From: a virus
DNA length: 37,535 nucleotides
Reading direction: 5' to 3' (one strand)
IMG/VR virus record: IMGVR_UViG_3300036859_000606
Location: 1-37,535 of that record
Made by a program: the position numbers and the translations under genes. Below the pieces are notes generated by a model. The model was not told where the DNA came from. It was given only the letters and a program-made list of their open reading frames with translations, and ran no database searches. Below are positions 28,423-36,154 of this stretch, in pieces (the stretch's first letter is position 1; every line of letters starts with the position of its first letter).

Positions 28423-29214
28423 ATGACTGTTGAACGAATTGCTGCATGCGTTATGGGCCTCGCATCTCTCATCGTCGTATTGCCCCATCCCCTGCGAGCG
28501 GATGATGAGCTCGAGCCCCGTGGAGTCCTGGGCGTCTTCATGACTGACATTCCGCCCGGCCTGGAGGACGTCTTCGGCACGCCCAAGAGCCGTGGAGCCT
28601 TCATCGTCGATGGCATGCCCGTCCCGAGGCTGAACAGCAGCTCCCTGCCCACGAGCGAGACCGATATGGACTACCTGCGATCCGGCGATCTGGTCATTGA
28701 GATGGATGGCATGAAGATTCTGGGAACGGCCGATATGACACGAGAGCTGACCGGCAAGCGCCCTCGCCAGATCGTGCGGCTCACGGTCCTGCGCGATGGC
28801 AAGGAGACGCAGCTGCGATGCCGGCTGTCCGAAGGACCTCCGCTCCGATATGTTCCGGTCGATCTCTGCCTGGTCCCAAGCACCGGCAGCTTCGTCGGTA
28901 TTGCGATGCTTGGCTCGTTGTTCGGCGTCGGACCGGTATGGGGGCTTCCGTATGGCTCTGAACTGACGGGCTGCTCCCACACCGTGCCTGCCTGCTCGGC
29001 GCTCGCCGTCGTGAGGCAGGACGAGACCCGAAGCGTCGTCGAGGTCGGCTCCGCGAACTTCCAGGCCGGCGGCGATTGGCGGCATCACACGCATCGCACA
29101 CCCGAAGAGTGCCAGAAGGAAAAGGCGCACCTGGCTGCGCTGAAGGAGCTGGCTCTCACGTCCGCACCTCGGACGACACCAACCGATACCCCTTCCTCTC
29201 CACGGCCTCGTTGA
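28423..29214 (+). CDS. Secreted PDZ-domain protein, second gene of plus-strand cassette
   Basis: AAGGAGG precedes the ATG. The 263-residue product has a signal peptide (MTVERIAACVMGLASLIVVL, cleavage probably after RA near residue 26). Residues ~32-140 form a PDZ-like domain: RGVLGVFMTDIPPGLEDVFG, SRGAFIVDGMPV, DYLRSGDLVIEMDGMKILGT and QIVRLTVLRDGKETQLRC. No protease domain is attached, unlike HtrA/DegP. The C-terminal ~110 residues hold a Gly/aromatic stretch and three or four Cys. It could bind an envelope protease or an unfolded or outer-membrane protein. Its 3' end overlaps the convergent tape-measure gene by 59 bases. Confidence 0.8.
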   Translation: MTVERIAACVMGLASLIVVLPHPLRADDELEPRGVLGVFMTDIPPGLEDVFGTPKSRGAFIVDGMPVPRLNSSSLPTSETDMDYLRSGDLVIEMDGMKILGTADMTRELTGKRPRQIVRLTVLRDGKETQLRCRLSEGPPLRYVPVDLCLVPSTGSFVGIAMLGSLFGVGPVWGLPYGSELTGCSHTVPACSALAVVRQDETRSVVEVGSANFQAGGDWRHHTHRTPEECQKEKAHLAALKELALTSAPRTTPTDTPSSPRPR

Positions 29215-31096
29215 AGGCGTCGATCAAATCCCGCACGACACGTTGCTTGTCGAGGACGTGAAGATTGAATTGGGCGATGACGGACGATACGTCCGAGGAT
29301 CGCCCCATGGACCGCGGTCGCCTCGCATCGCCAGCCTGCTCAGCGAGCGCGTCGAAGTTCTGCGCGAGATTGCGCGGCAGGACAACCTCTCCTGGCATGA
29401 GCATCGCGGCTACGGAATCACGACCAAGAATCCCTCCGGTGACGAGTCCTCCTTCGGCGGCGGATACAAGGCCGCCGCCGATGCTGGCGCCCCCGGCTCC
29501 GGCGGCCCCGCCAGCAATCTCGCTCCCGCCGCTCGTCGCGATCCCTAGAATGGCCCGCAGGATGAGCGCTTTCGCGATGGCCTTCGCCATATCGGCCAGC
29601 AGTCGCTTGAGAAACTGAGAGAAGGCAACCTTCGCGCCCATGGCCGCATCTATGAGCGCATCGCCTAGCTGCAGGGCACCTTGCGTCGCGGCTTCTCCAG
29701 CGGCCAGCTCGACATCACGCATTACCGAGCTCACGTTGGAAGTGGCACCGGCGGCCGCAGTCAGGTCCGTTATCCACCCTTGGGTCTGCTCGGTGATCTG
29801 AATGAGGGATTCGATGATGGCGTCGTACTGCTCCGGGTTGGCGCTCGTCTCCTGGGCTTCGGCGACCAGGGACAGAGCACGATCCACCGCCCCGGCCTGC
29901 CTCTCGAGCTGCTCGAGCGTGGGGCCGCCGAGCTGCTTCATCACCTCGTCCAGGGCCTCGGCTGCGGTGGTGACGGTCTGCAGATCGGTGCCCACCTGCG
30001 GCACTACCTTCCCGACCCCGACGGTCCCGGTCTTCAGATTCTTGAGGGCGTCGTCCAGGGCCTTGAGCGCTTCTTCGCCGGCATCGCCCAAGCCCCCCAC
30101 GAGAGCCCGTGCCCTCTCGAGGTCCGGGAGTATCTTGGCCATCCCAGCGGCGGCCCGAGCGATGCCCTCTGCGTCGAAGCCGAGCTTCTTTGCGGCGACC
30201 GCGCCCAGGGCGGTCACCAGGGTGCCGAGCGTCACGACGAACTCGGCCGCCCGGATGTTGCTCTCGATCAGCTGGACCTCCCAGGTGGCGAACTGCACCC
30301 CCAGCCGGGTGATGAAAATGGCCCCCTGGGCCCATAGCGTGATGAGCTCCCGGAAGGTGCCCCCGTGTTCCTTCACGATGCCGGTCGCCGCCTTGATCAG
30401 GCCCGAGAACACCTCGATGACCGTGCGGAAGGCCTCGCTCTCGATGATGTTCTTGCCGATCGTTTCCTCGAGGCGCTCGAACTCGATGCCGATCTGCGCC
30501 AGCGCGCCTTCGAATGTCTTCCCCTTGGCCTCGGCCGCGCCGTGCAGGTTCTGGAGCTGGCGGATGACCTGGTTGTAGCGCTCAGCCGATGTTGCCCCCT
30601 CGGCGAACTTGGTGTTGATGCCGGCGAGGCGGCCGGTCCCCTTGACGATGACGTTCGAGAGCTGGGTGGCGGCCGTGACGGCGTCGGTCCCTGTGGCGGC
30701 CGAATAGTCCAGGACCGCCCGGGTCGCCTGCTTCAGGCCCTCCCCCCGGAGCCGGCCGAACTGCGTCAGAAGGGAGAGGACGGAGGAGATGGTCTCGTCG
30801 TTGACCTTGGTCAGATCCTCCATCTCGTCGATGAAGGCGCCGAGGTCCGCACGGGTGGCCTCGGTGTTCTGGCCGACGGTCGTGAGCGCCTGGGCGAGGG
30901 CGACGTCCGACTTCTCCTGCTCGGAGGCGGCGTCGACGACCTTCTTGAACGCGATGGACATGGCGCCGGCGGCCGCCGTGACGCCGATGGCGATGCCGGC
31001 GAACGAGGAGAGCGAGCTCAGGACCGAGTTGAGGGCCTTGCTCGCGTCGTTGCGCGCCTGGATGATGATGCTGACGGAGCGCTTCTTATCGGCCAC
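29156..31096 (-). CDS. Tape measure protein
   Basis: The start is GTG 31096, overlapping the chaperone frame by 11 bases. The 646-residue product starts ADKKRSVSIIIQARNDASKA, typical of tape measures, followed by a hydrophobic segment, long helices (residues ~60-200), further hydrophobic segments (about 265-300 and 500-530) and a Gly-rich region ending GGLVTGGILGRDSVAAMLMP, then GEVVLPRNLAQNF, the conserved C-terminal motif. It sets tail length and crosses the host membrane during DNA entry. By the usual relation of about 0.15 nm per residue the tail would be near 100 nm, so a siphovirus. Confidence 0.92.
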   Translation of the reverse strand: MADKKRSVSIIIQARNDASKALNSVLSSLSSFAGIAIGVTAAAGAMSIAFKKVVDAASEQEKSDVALAQALTTVGQNTEATRADLGAFIDEMEDLTKVNDETISSVLSLLTQFGRLRGEGLKQATRAVLDYSAATGTDAVTAATQLSNVIVKGTGRLAGINTKFAEGATSAERYNQVIRQLQNLHGAAEAKGKTFEGALAQIGIEFERLEETIGKNIIESEAFRTVIEVFSGLIKAATGIVKEHGGTFRELITLWAQGAIFITRLGVQFATWEVQLIESNIRAAEFVVTLGTLVTALGAVAAKKLGFDAEGIARAAAGMAKILPDLERARALVGGLGDAGEEALKALDDALKNLKTGTVGVGKVVPQVGTDLQTVTTAAEALDEVMKQLGGPTLEQLERQAGAVDRALSLVAEAQETSANPEQYDAIIESLIQITEQTQGWITDLTAAAGATSNVSSVMRDVELAAGEAATQGALQLGDALIDAAMGAKVAFSQFLKRLLADMAKAIAKALILRAILGIATSGGSEIAGGAAGAGGASIGGGLVSAAEGGLVTGGILGRDSVAAMLMPGEVVLPRNLAQNFDALAEQAGDARRPRSMGRSSDVSSVIAQFNLHVLDKQRVVRDLIDAFNEAVERKGYRLVSSEVRT

Positions 31097-31262
31097 GTCG
31101 TCCCCTGCGCCGCTGTGCCTCGCGCATGTCGTGCGCGTCCTTCTGAACGCCCCAGTTGTGGGCCCACAGGTCGATCGTCATGGCGACGTATTCGTCCTCG
31201 ACGGCCAGCACCTGAGACGGCAGGACCCCGTACCGCTTCGCGATGGAGTCGAGCCCCTCCAT
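31086..31262 (-). CDS. Tail assembly chaperone, second frame (T-like)
   Basis: The 58-residue frame begins EGLDSIAKRYGVLPSQVLAV, then EDEYVAMTIDLWAHNWG, and ends Arg-rich. This pattern (short, before the tape measure, containing a 'YGVLPSQVL' turn) is that of the downstream half of tail assembly chaperone pairs. The ATG overlaps the upstream stop as TGATG. The same frame is open upstream of the ATG, so it could also be joined to the first chaperone by a -1 frameshift at the G run at 31291-31295. It is too short to be found by length alone. Confidence 0.72.
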   Translation of the reverse strand: MEGLDSIAKRYGVLPSQVLAVEDEYVAMTIDLWAHNWGVQKDAHDMREAQRRRGRRGR

Positions 31263-31699
31263 CACCCGGCGGTCTTGGACAAAGGGAGCACCCCCTCTCC
31301 CACCTCCTGGCTGAACCGCGACAGCGCCAGGATCTCGCGGAAGAGGATGCCCTGCTGCTCGGGCGAGAAGTCGCTCGGGCTCGGGCCGGTGGACCCGTCG
31401 GCGCTGAGCTGGGGAGAGCGCACGCTCGCCAGGATGACCCCCTCCATCATTCGACCGATCGCCTCGCCGGCGGCGAGCTTCTGGTCGGATGATCGCTCGT
31501 CGGTGTCCTTCTCGTCCTGATCCTTCAGGCGCGCGAGCGCGCTGACGTCCGGGATGCCCCGGATGATCTGGGCGAGCTTCGCCTTCCCGACCCGGCGGAT
31601 CTCCACGGTGATGCCGTCGGGCAGCTCCACGACCTTCCGGGACTGGGCCAGCAGCTCGTCGGCGCTGGTCAGACGACCGGCCCCGTTGTTCTCCGACAT
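31262..31699 (-). CDS. Tail assembly chaperone, first frame (G-like)
   Basis: AAGGAGG precedes the ATG. The 145-residue product starts MSENNGAGRLTSADELLAQS, followed by VVELPDGITVEIRRVGKAKL, a beta hairpin and helices common to tail chaperones, and ends LSRFSQEVGEGVLPLSKTAG. Its place between tail tube and tape measure defines its role: keeping the tape measure soluble while the tube polymerises. A GGGGG run lies 27-31 bases before the stop, where a -1 slip would lead into the following frame. Confidence 0.78.
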   Translation of the reverse strand: MSENNGAGRLTSADELLAQSRKVVELPDGITVEIRRVGKAKLAQIIRGIPDVSALARLKDQDEKDTDERSSDQKLAAGEAIGRMMEGVILASVRSPQLSADGSTGPSPSDFSPEQQGILFREILALSRFSQEVGEGVLPLSKTAG

Positions 31700-31718
31700 C
31701 GTGTCCTCCTTCGTTGCG

Positions 31719-32681
31719 TTACGCGATGACCGACTCGCTCGTGCTGACCAGGATCGATAGCATGTCGGCCAGGCCCGTGGTCGGCAGCAGCGCCTCGAAG
31801 GCGAGCGTCGACTTCACGATGCCTGGGGCATCGACCTTGATCGGGTCGCTCACGAGCCGGCACTTGTTCATCAGGAAGTTCAGCTTGTAATTCCCGGTCC
31901 CGAGCACGGCACCGGTATGGTTGAACTCGAGCTTGAAGAGCGTGCCGGCCAGGAACTTCGTCAGATCGGCCTGGACGGCGTCGACCGTGACCTCGCCCGT
32001 GACCTCGACCATGTCCGCCCGGACCGGCTCGTCGATGTTCTTGCTGCCCAGGACGCGCTTGTCGTCGTCCAGGGCGTTGTTGATCGTCAGGGTGGCCGAG
32101 TCGAACTTCCGGACGACGTCGTCGATCTCGCAGCTCAGCTGGTGGCCGGCGACGTAGGTCGAGGTCCCCGGGAACGTCGGCGCCGTGACCGCGACCTGGA
32201 GCATCGCTTTGGCGACGAAGTCGAGCTCGATCTGGCTGTTCCGTTTCGGGTCGAAGCTGAAGGTGCCCTGGCGGATCTTCATGCCGGCGTACTGCTCCTC
32301 CTGAGTCTGGTCCTTGAAGATGTAGCCCGTGAGGCCCTTGCCGGCCATCAGCTCGCCAGCGGCCAGGGTGAAGTTGAACTCGTTCCGGGCGCCGGCGTCG
32401 AAGGCGCTGGCGCTCGGGGAGGTCCCGGTCAGGTGCTCGAGGAGCCGCAGCAGCCCGACGTAGTTCAGCTCGCAGGCGACGGGCCCCGCGCCCCCCTGCT
32501 TCTCGTCATACAGATTCCCCTCGCGCTTGTGCAGCGCGCGGATGACCGGCCGGGCGACCTGGTCGTTGATGCCCTGGAGGCCCTCGGAGACGATCTCGAG
32601 CCACTTGGTCGGCGGCGTGACGGGCGTCCCCCAGGGCGTCTCCTGGACCCACCCGAAGTAGCTGTTTCGGCCTGCACCCAT
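31719..32681 (-). CDS. Tail tube (major tail) protein
   Basis: The 320-residue product starts MGAGRNSYFGWVQETPWGTP, a typical tail tube N-terminus, with KWLEIVSEGLQGINDQVARP, GPVACELNYVGLLRLLEHLT and then beta-rich sequence (SFDPKRNSQIELDFVAKAML, KFDSATLTINNALDDDK). GAGGAGG precedes the start. Its position upstream of the chaperones and tape measure fits. It forms the hexameric rings of the tail tube. Confidence 0.87.
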   Translation of the reverse strand: MGAGRNSYFGWVQETPWGTPVTPPTKWLEIVSEGLQGINDQVARPVIRALHKREGNLYDEKQGGAGPVACELNYVGLLRLLEHLTGTSPSASAFDAGARNEFNFTLAAGELMAGKGLTGYIFKDQTQEEQYAGMKIRQGTFSFDPKRNSQIELDFVAKAMLQVAVTAPTFPGTSTYVAGHQLSCEIDDVVRKFDSATLTINNALDDDKRVLGSKNIDEPVRADMVEVTGEVTVDAVQADLTKFLAGTLFKLEFNHTGAVLGTGNYKLNFLMNKCRLVSDPIKVDAPGIVKSTLAFEALLPTTGLADMLSILVSTSESVIA

Positions 32682-32705
32682 GGACCCCTCCTCGTGAGCT
32701 CGGGC

Positions 32706-32888
32706 TTACTTCGGCGCCCGCGTTCTGGCGCGCGGCGCATCGTCCGCCGGCGCGTAGTTGTCCTCCTGGCTGAGGAGGTTCTTGGCGATGGCCTCGTCCT
32801 GGACCTCGAAGGCGGCCCCGCGCTCCACCTCGCGGCCGTCGTAGAGCACTGCGCTGGGAAACGGTCCCACATACTTCAGTCGGCTCAT
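32706..32888 (-). CDS. Small connector-region protein
   Basis: From ATG 32888 (ATGA overlap with the upstream gene) the product is 60 residues, SRLKYVGPFPSAVLYDGREV followed by ERGAAFEVQDEAIAKNLL. The pattern of a short beta domain with 'VERGAAFEVQDE.A..LL' is frequent between head-tail joining genes; it has no known activity. The C-terminus is basic. Confidence 0.66.
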   Translation of the reverse strand: MSRLKYVGPFPSAVLYDGREVERGAAFEVQDEAIAKNLLSQEDNYAPADDAPRARTRAPK

Positions 32889-33304
32889 GGCGCCCCCCTG
32901 GCGTGCTTGTAGGTGACGTCGACGAAGATGTTCCGCACGTACACCTGGCCGGCGATCGCCACGGAGGTGGCGAAGCCCCCGACGCCCGAGACGAACGCGA
33001 CGTCTGCGAGCCCCCCCAGGCTCGGGTCGTCCTCGATTTCGGTCTCGATCGCCCCCCGCAGGTCGTCGAAGACGTCCTGGGGGTTCTCGCTCTGCAGGAC
33101 GGTGGCGATGCGGAAGCGGCACTCCACCGTCTTCGACTCGGTCGGCTCGAACCGGCTGTCGTCCGAATCGAGGATGACGTAGGCGGCCGGCAGGTTGCTC
33201 TCGTCCTTCCAGAGCTTCGGCTGCGAGCTGACGTGCCCGATGCCCGAGACCTTCTTGATCTCGGTCTCGAGGGCTTCGCGCACTAGCTGGGCCTTGGTCG
33301 GCAT
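32885..33304 (-). CDS. Tail terminator-like protein
   Basis: The 139-residue product starts MPTKAQLVREALETEIKKVS and has LPAAYVILDSDDSRFEPTES, then VECRFRIATVLQSENPQDVF and DDLRGAIETEIEDD. Alternating helix, strands and the late FVSGVGGFATSVAIAGQVYV match the fold of gpU-like tail terminators, which close the tail and join it to the head. Position just upstream of the tail tube agrees. I recognise the pattern, not a named family. Confidence 0.68.
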   Translation of the reverse strand: MPTKAQLVREALETEIKKVSGIGHVSSQPKLWKDESNLPAAYVILDSDDSRFEPTESKTVECRFRIATVLQSENPQDVFDDLRGAIETEIEDDPSLGGLADVAFVSGVGGFATSVAIAGQVYVRNIFVDVTYKHARGAP

Positions 33305-33319
33305 AGCTCTTGCTTCTCC

Positions 33320-33793
33320 CTACTTCGTGTTCAGCAGGACCTCGAACGTTTCGGACGGCGTGGTGCCGACGATGTTCCAGCGGGCCCGGATCACCTGGAC
33401 GGCGGTGTCCGGCGAGACCTTGGCCGAATAGACGGCCGAGGTCGTGACGGCGGTCTCGGCCACCACCTTGATGACGTTGTCCGTGTGCGGGCCGGCCCCA
33501 GTGGTCGTCGCCTTGACGCGATCGTCGACTGCGCACTCGGTGAAATTGGTCCCGTCGATGCTGCATTCGAGCCAGACATCGAAGGTGGTGACGGTTCCGG
33601 AGCCGGCCGTCACCCGCACCACTGCGAAGAAGGTGCGGGCGAGCCCGACGTCTATACCGGCTCCATTCCCGGCTGTGGTCTGCGCGCCCAGCGCCTGGAG
33701 AGTGAGCCGGCCGTCCGCCAGGGCAGGAGAGGCCAGGGAGAGCGCGATCGCGGCCAGGATGGCCAGCAGAACGACAGGGCGGCGCAGTTTCAT
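33320..33793 (-). CDS. Virion-region protein with Sec signal peptide
   Basis: ATG 33793 follows GGAGG by 5 bases. The 157-residue product begins with a clear signal peptide, MKLRRPVVLLAILAAIALSL then ASPALA, with cleavage likely before DGRLTL. The mature part is beta-rich (FFAVVRVTAGSGTVTTFDVW, VQVIRARWNIVGTTPSETFE) with two Cys about 8 residues apart. Similar non-exported beta domains occur as head or tail decoration, but here the signal peptide implies export. It is placed in the connector operon between the gp10-like and terminator-like genes. Function unknown. Confidence 0.7.
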   Translation of the reverse strand: MKLRRPVVLLAILAAIALSLASPALADGRLTLQALGAQTTAGNGAGIDVGLARTFFAVVRVTAGSGTVTTFDVWLECSIDGTNFTECAVDDRVKATTTGAGPHTDNVIKVVAETAVTTSAVYSAKVSPDTAVQVIRARWNIVGTTPSETFEVLLNTK

Positions 33794-33804
33794 CAGAGCC
33801 TCCA

Positions 33805-34173
33805 TCAATTGAGGACGGGGGGGAACCCGACCAGGTCGATGACCTTCTCCTCGGTCGCCTCGAGGGCCGGCTCGGCGAACGGGAACTCCCGGCTGTGGCT
33901 GGTCCCGAACTCGAGGAAATGCGCGAAGAACGCACCCCGGCGCGTTGGACCGATGCGGGCCTCGAAGTCGATGAGGGAGTTGACCTTCACATCGAAGCTG
34001 ACCGCCTTGGCCACCCGCCGGCTATGCGTGCGGGCGCGCATCTCGTCGGCCACCAGGCCGGACGCTTCCTTCAGGCGGCCGCGCTGTCCCTGCTTCAGCT
34101 CGTGGTCGACCTGGCTCAGGAGGGACTGCACCTCCGGGATGCCCAGGACCTTGGTGTCGAGGAAGAAGCTCAT
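33805..34173 (-). CDS. HK97 gp10-like head-tail joining protein
   Basis: The 122-residue product has VADEMRARTHSRRVAKAVSF (about 41-60), GAFFAHFLEFGTSHSREFPF (about 80-99) and EPALEATEEKVIDL. FxEFGT followed by PF.EPAL is the mark of the HK97-gp10/tail-completion family. The start overlaps the connector gene by ATGA. Confidence 0.85.
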   Translation of the reverse strand: MSFFLDTKVLGIPEVQSLLSQVDHELKQGQRGRLKEASGLVADEMRARTHSRRVAKAVSFDVKVNSLIDFEARIGPTRRGAFFAHFLEFGTSHSREFPFAEPALEATEEKVIDLVGFPPVLN

Positions 34174-35120
34174 GCGGCCGCCAGTATGTAGGTCGACAGG
34201 ACCGTCTCGCGCGCCTCGTCCATCTGCTGCGGTCGCATGTAGCTGATGGTCCCGTCCCCCAGGGACTGGCTCAGCAGGTGACCGGTCTCGCGCGTCATCA
34301 GCCGGTAGACGATGTCCTCGGTGGCCAGGCCGACCAGGCCCTCCGGGAGCGGGGAGAACCCGGCCCGATAGGCGGCCTTGTAGCGCCGCGGCCCCGGGGT
34401 GAAGAGGCCTCCGCCGAGCAGATCAACCCGGCCGAGCCCGTAGTAGCGGGTCTGGCTGCGGAGCCCCGCTAGGACGTACGAGCTGCGGGGTACTACCGTC
34501 AGGACCTCGGTGACGCCGCCGGCGCCATCGTCCTGGTAGTCCACCCAGTTGAGCGAACTGAAGGAGACGAGGGGGCCGTTCCCGAGGACCAGGCTGCCCC
34601 GACCCGTGCCGTCCAGGTACTCGACGTAATCGGCCTCGGCGAACGTCCGGCCCAGGCGGCCCTGGTAGGCGTCCGAGACCTCGGAGATCAGCAGGTTGAT
34701 CAGGGCGTCGAACGGATGGCTCTCGCCCGGCTGGATCGGGACCTCGGGGTTGGAGTTGGGCTTCTTCAGCATCATTCGGGCGCGCACGCGATCGAGCGAG
34801 GTCAGGAGGCCCGTGCCGACCGCGACACCCGTGCCGACGAAGACGTCGTAGGGGGTCGTGCGGCCGTCGGCGACCGGATCCGCGGGATTCGTCAGGTGCA
34901 GGGTGTACTGGCCGAGAAGCGGCAGCGTGAGCGTCACCGCGACCCAGCCGGCCACCGCGTAATCGACGAGCACCACCGGGCTGACGGCGTCGACGAGACG
35001 GTCGGGCCCCAGCAGCTGCTTCGTGACAGCAGCCGCCTGGCCGGCGACATAGTTCTCGTTGATGTCCCTGACCGGATGGAACAGGGTCAGCGGAACGCCC
35101 TGCTGTGCCTGGTAGCCCAT
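34170..35120 (-). CDS. Head-tail connector with N-terminal beta domain
   Basis: GAGGAG precedes the start closely. The C-terminal two thirds of the 316-residue product resemble gp6-like adaptors: SLDRVRARMMLKKPNSNPEV, HPFDALINLLISEVSDAYQG, RLGRTFAEADYVEYLDGTGR, and the later RYKAAYRAGFSPLPEGLVGL, ATEDIVYRL. The first ~100 residues are beta-rich (VDYAVAGWVAVTLTLPLLGQ, YTLHLTN) and look like an added Ig-like domain. The adaptor ring sits below the portal. Length is well above a normal gp6 (~100-200 residues) because of this extension. Confidence 0.82.
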   Translation of the reverse strand: MGYQAQQGVPLTLFHPVRDINENYVAGQAAAVTKQLLGPDRLVDAVSPVVLVDYAVAGWVAVTLTLPLLGQYTLHLTNPADPVADGRTTPYDVFVGTGVAVGTGLLTSLDRVRARMMLKKPNSNPEVPIQPGESHPFDALINLLISEVSDAYQGRLGRTFAEADYVEYLDGTGRGSLVLGNGPLVSFSSLNWVDYQDDGAGGVTEVLTVVPRSSYVLAGLRSQTRYYGLGRVDLLGGGLFTPGPRRYKAAYRAGFSPLPEGLVGLATEDIVYRLMTRETGHLLSQSLGDGTISYMRPQQMDEARETVLSTYILAAA

Positions 35121-35130
35121 GAGCTCCTCA

Positions 35131-35164
35131 GGGCCGCCCCGGTCGTCGCAGTCCGGGACGGCCC
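35131..35164. terminator. Strong 12-bp stem-loop after the OMP gene
   Basis: GGGCCGCCCCGG (35131-35142) pairs with CCGGGACGGCCC (35153-35164) around a 10-base loop; on the minus-strand RNA the one non-Watson-Crick position is a G-U pair. There is no T run, so it is more likely an RNA stabiliser or a factor-dependent pause than an intrinsic terminator. It lies between the outer-membrane-like gene and the connector. Confidence 0.5.
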
Positions 35165-35183
35165 CTCGTGGTGGGTCGGTTCC

Positions 35184-35681
35184 TCAGAAGCGCCAGACGA
35201 CCCCGGCATCGAACTGCGTGCCGTCCGGGTCGGTGGTGGCGCCGGCGCTGTCCTTGCTCCAGACCTGGCGTGCCGTCAGCTTGAGGGCGGCGTTCTGACT
35301 GCCGCACTCGAACAGGGCGCGCGCCTCGTAGAGGACGTTCGTCGCATCGGCCGCGTCGCCCGTCGGCTTGTAGGCGGCGGCGCCGAAGCCCGGCCCGCAC
35401 GTCTTCCCCAGATGCACCTCGAACGCCCCACCGAGGGCGCCGGCGTTGTAGCCGGGGCCGTCGCTCAGCTCGCCCGAGGGACCGAAGTAGACGTAATCCC
35501 CGGCCGGGATCAGGTACTCGGCGCGCGCCGTCCAGCTCGAGCCCCCGTCGTTGGGATTGAACAGGGAGGCCGAGAAGGACAGCTCCCCCTTGCCGTCCGC
35601 CGCCAGGACGGGCGCGGCCACGGCCAGGAGGATCGCCACAAGGGAGAGGCAGAGGGCACTACGGGAGACCTTGGACAACAT
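35184..35681 (-). CDS. Exported outer-membrane-like beta-barrel protein
   Basis: ATG 35681 follows a perfect AAGGAGGTGA by 5 bases. The 165-residue product has a Sec signal peptide (MLSKVSRSALCLSLVAILLA, then VAAPVLA, cleavage before ADGKG). The mature part alternates polar and hydrophobic residues (GELSFSASLFNPNDGGSSWT, ALGGAFEVHLGKTCGPGFGA, AALKLTARQVWSKDSAG) and ends FDAGVVWRF, the C-terminal aromatic beta-signal of Gram-negative outer membrane proteins. About eight strands would give an OmpX/Lom-like barrel. Lambda's Lom is the known parallel, a phage 'moron' product. Its role may be in lysogen surface change or exclusion; that is inference. Confidence 0.72.
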   Translation of the reverse strand: MLSKVSRSALCLSLVAILLAVAAPVLAADGKGELSFSASLFNPNDGGSSWTARAEYLIPAGDYVYFGPSGELSDGPGYNAGALGGAFEVHLGKTCGPGFGAAAYKPTGDAADATNVLYEARALFECGSQNAALKLTARQVWSKDSAGATTDPDGTQFDAGVVWRF

Positions 35682-35740
35682 CGTCGTCACCTCCTTCGCG
35701 AGACGGTTCACTGCGCACGTTCACTGCCGGCCGGCCCGTC

Positions 35741-36094
35741 CTACGCCTGGTGCTTGGCGCAGAACTCCGAGCCCGGGACCGGCGCCTTCTTGCACGGGTT
35801 CCCCAGGGTCGTTGTTCCGGCGCAGCTTGCCGCCGGTTCCTTGTCCTCCGGGGTCTCGGGCTTTCGGGCATCGGGTCGCTCGGGCTGCCGGCGCCGCGGC
35901 GGCGGTTCCGGCTCGGACACCTCCTCGAAGAACTCGCCGTCGGTCTCGGCATTCGGGCTCGCCTCGACCGCCATGCCTTCCTCGATCCACTTGGCGCCCT
36001 GTCGGTCGGAGCATTTGATGATCTGGCGCGGCATGAAAAATCCCGCCCCACCGCACCCGGGGCCTGATTGACCCTGCAACAGCTTCACGTTCAT
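35741..36094 (-). CDS. Protein with C-terminal Cys/His zinc motif, after the capsid gene
   Basis: GGAGG precedes the ATG at 36094. The 117-residue product begins MNVKLLQGQSGPGCGGAGFF and has MPRQIIKCSDRQGAKWIEEG, then a Pro/Arg/Glu-rich disordered middle. The C-terminal 27 residues (CAGTTTLGNPCKKAPVPGSE, then FCAKHQA) form a C-x(9-10)-C-x(n)-C-x2-H zinc knuckle found in many phage proteins. The N-terminal part resembles small head-region proteins that follow capsid genes. Function unknown. Confidence 0.68.
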   Translation of the reverse strand: MNVKLLQGQSGPGCGGAGFFMPRQIIKCSDRQGAKWIEEGMAVEASPNAETDGEFFEEVSEPEPPPRRRQPERPDARKPETPEDKEPAASCAGTTTLGNPCKKAPVPGSEFCAKHQA

Positions 36095-36154
36095 CGAGGC
36101 CTCCAGAGGAGAGGATGGCAGGGCGGGACCCGAAGGCCCCGCCCTGCTGAGGAA

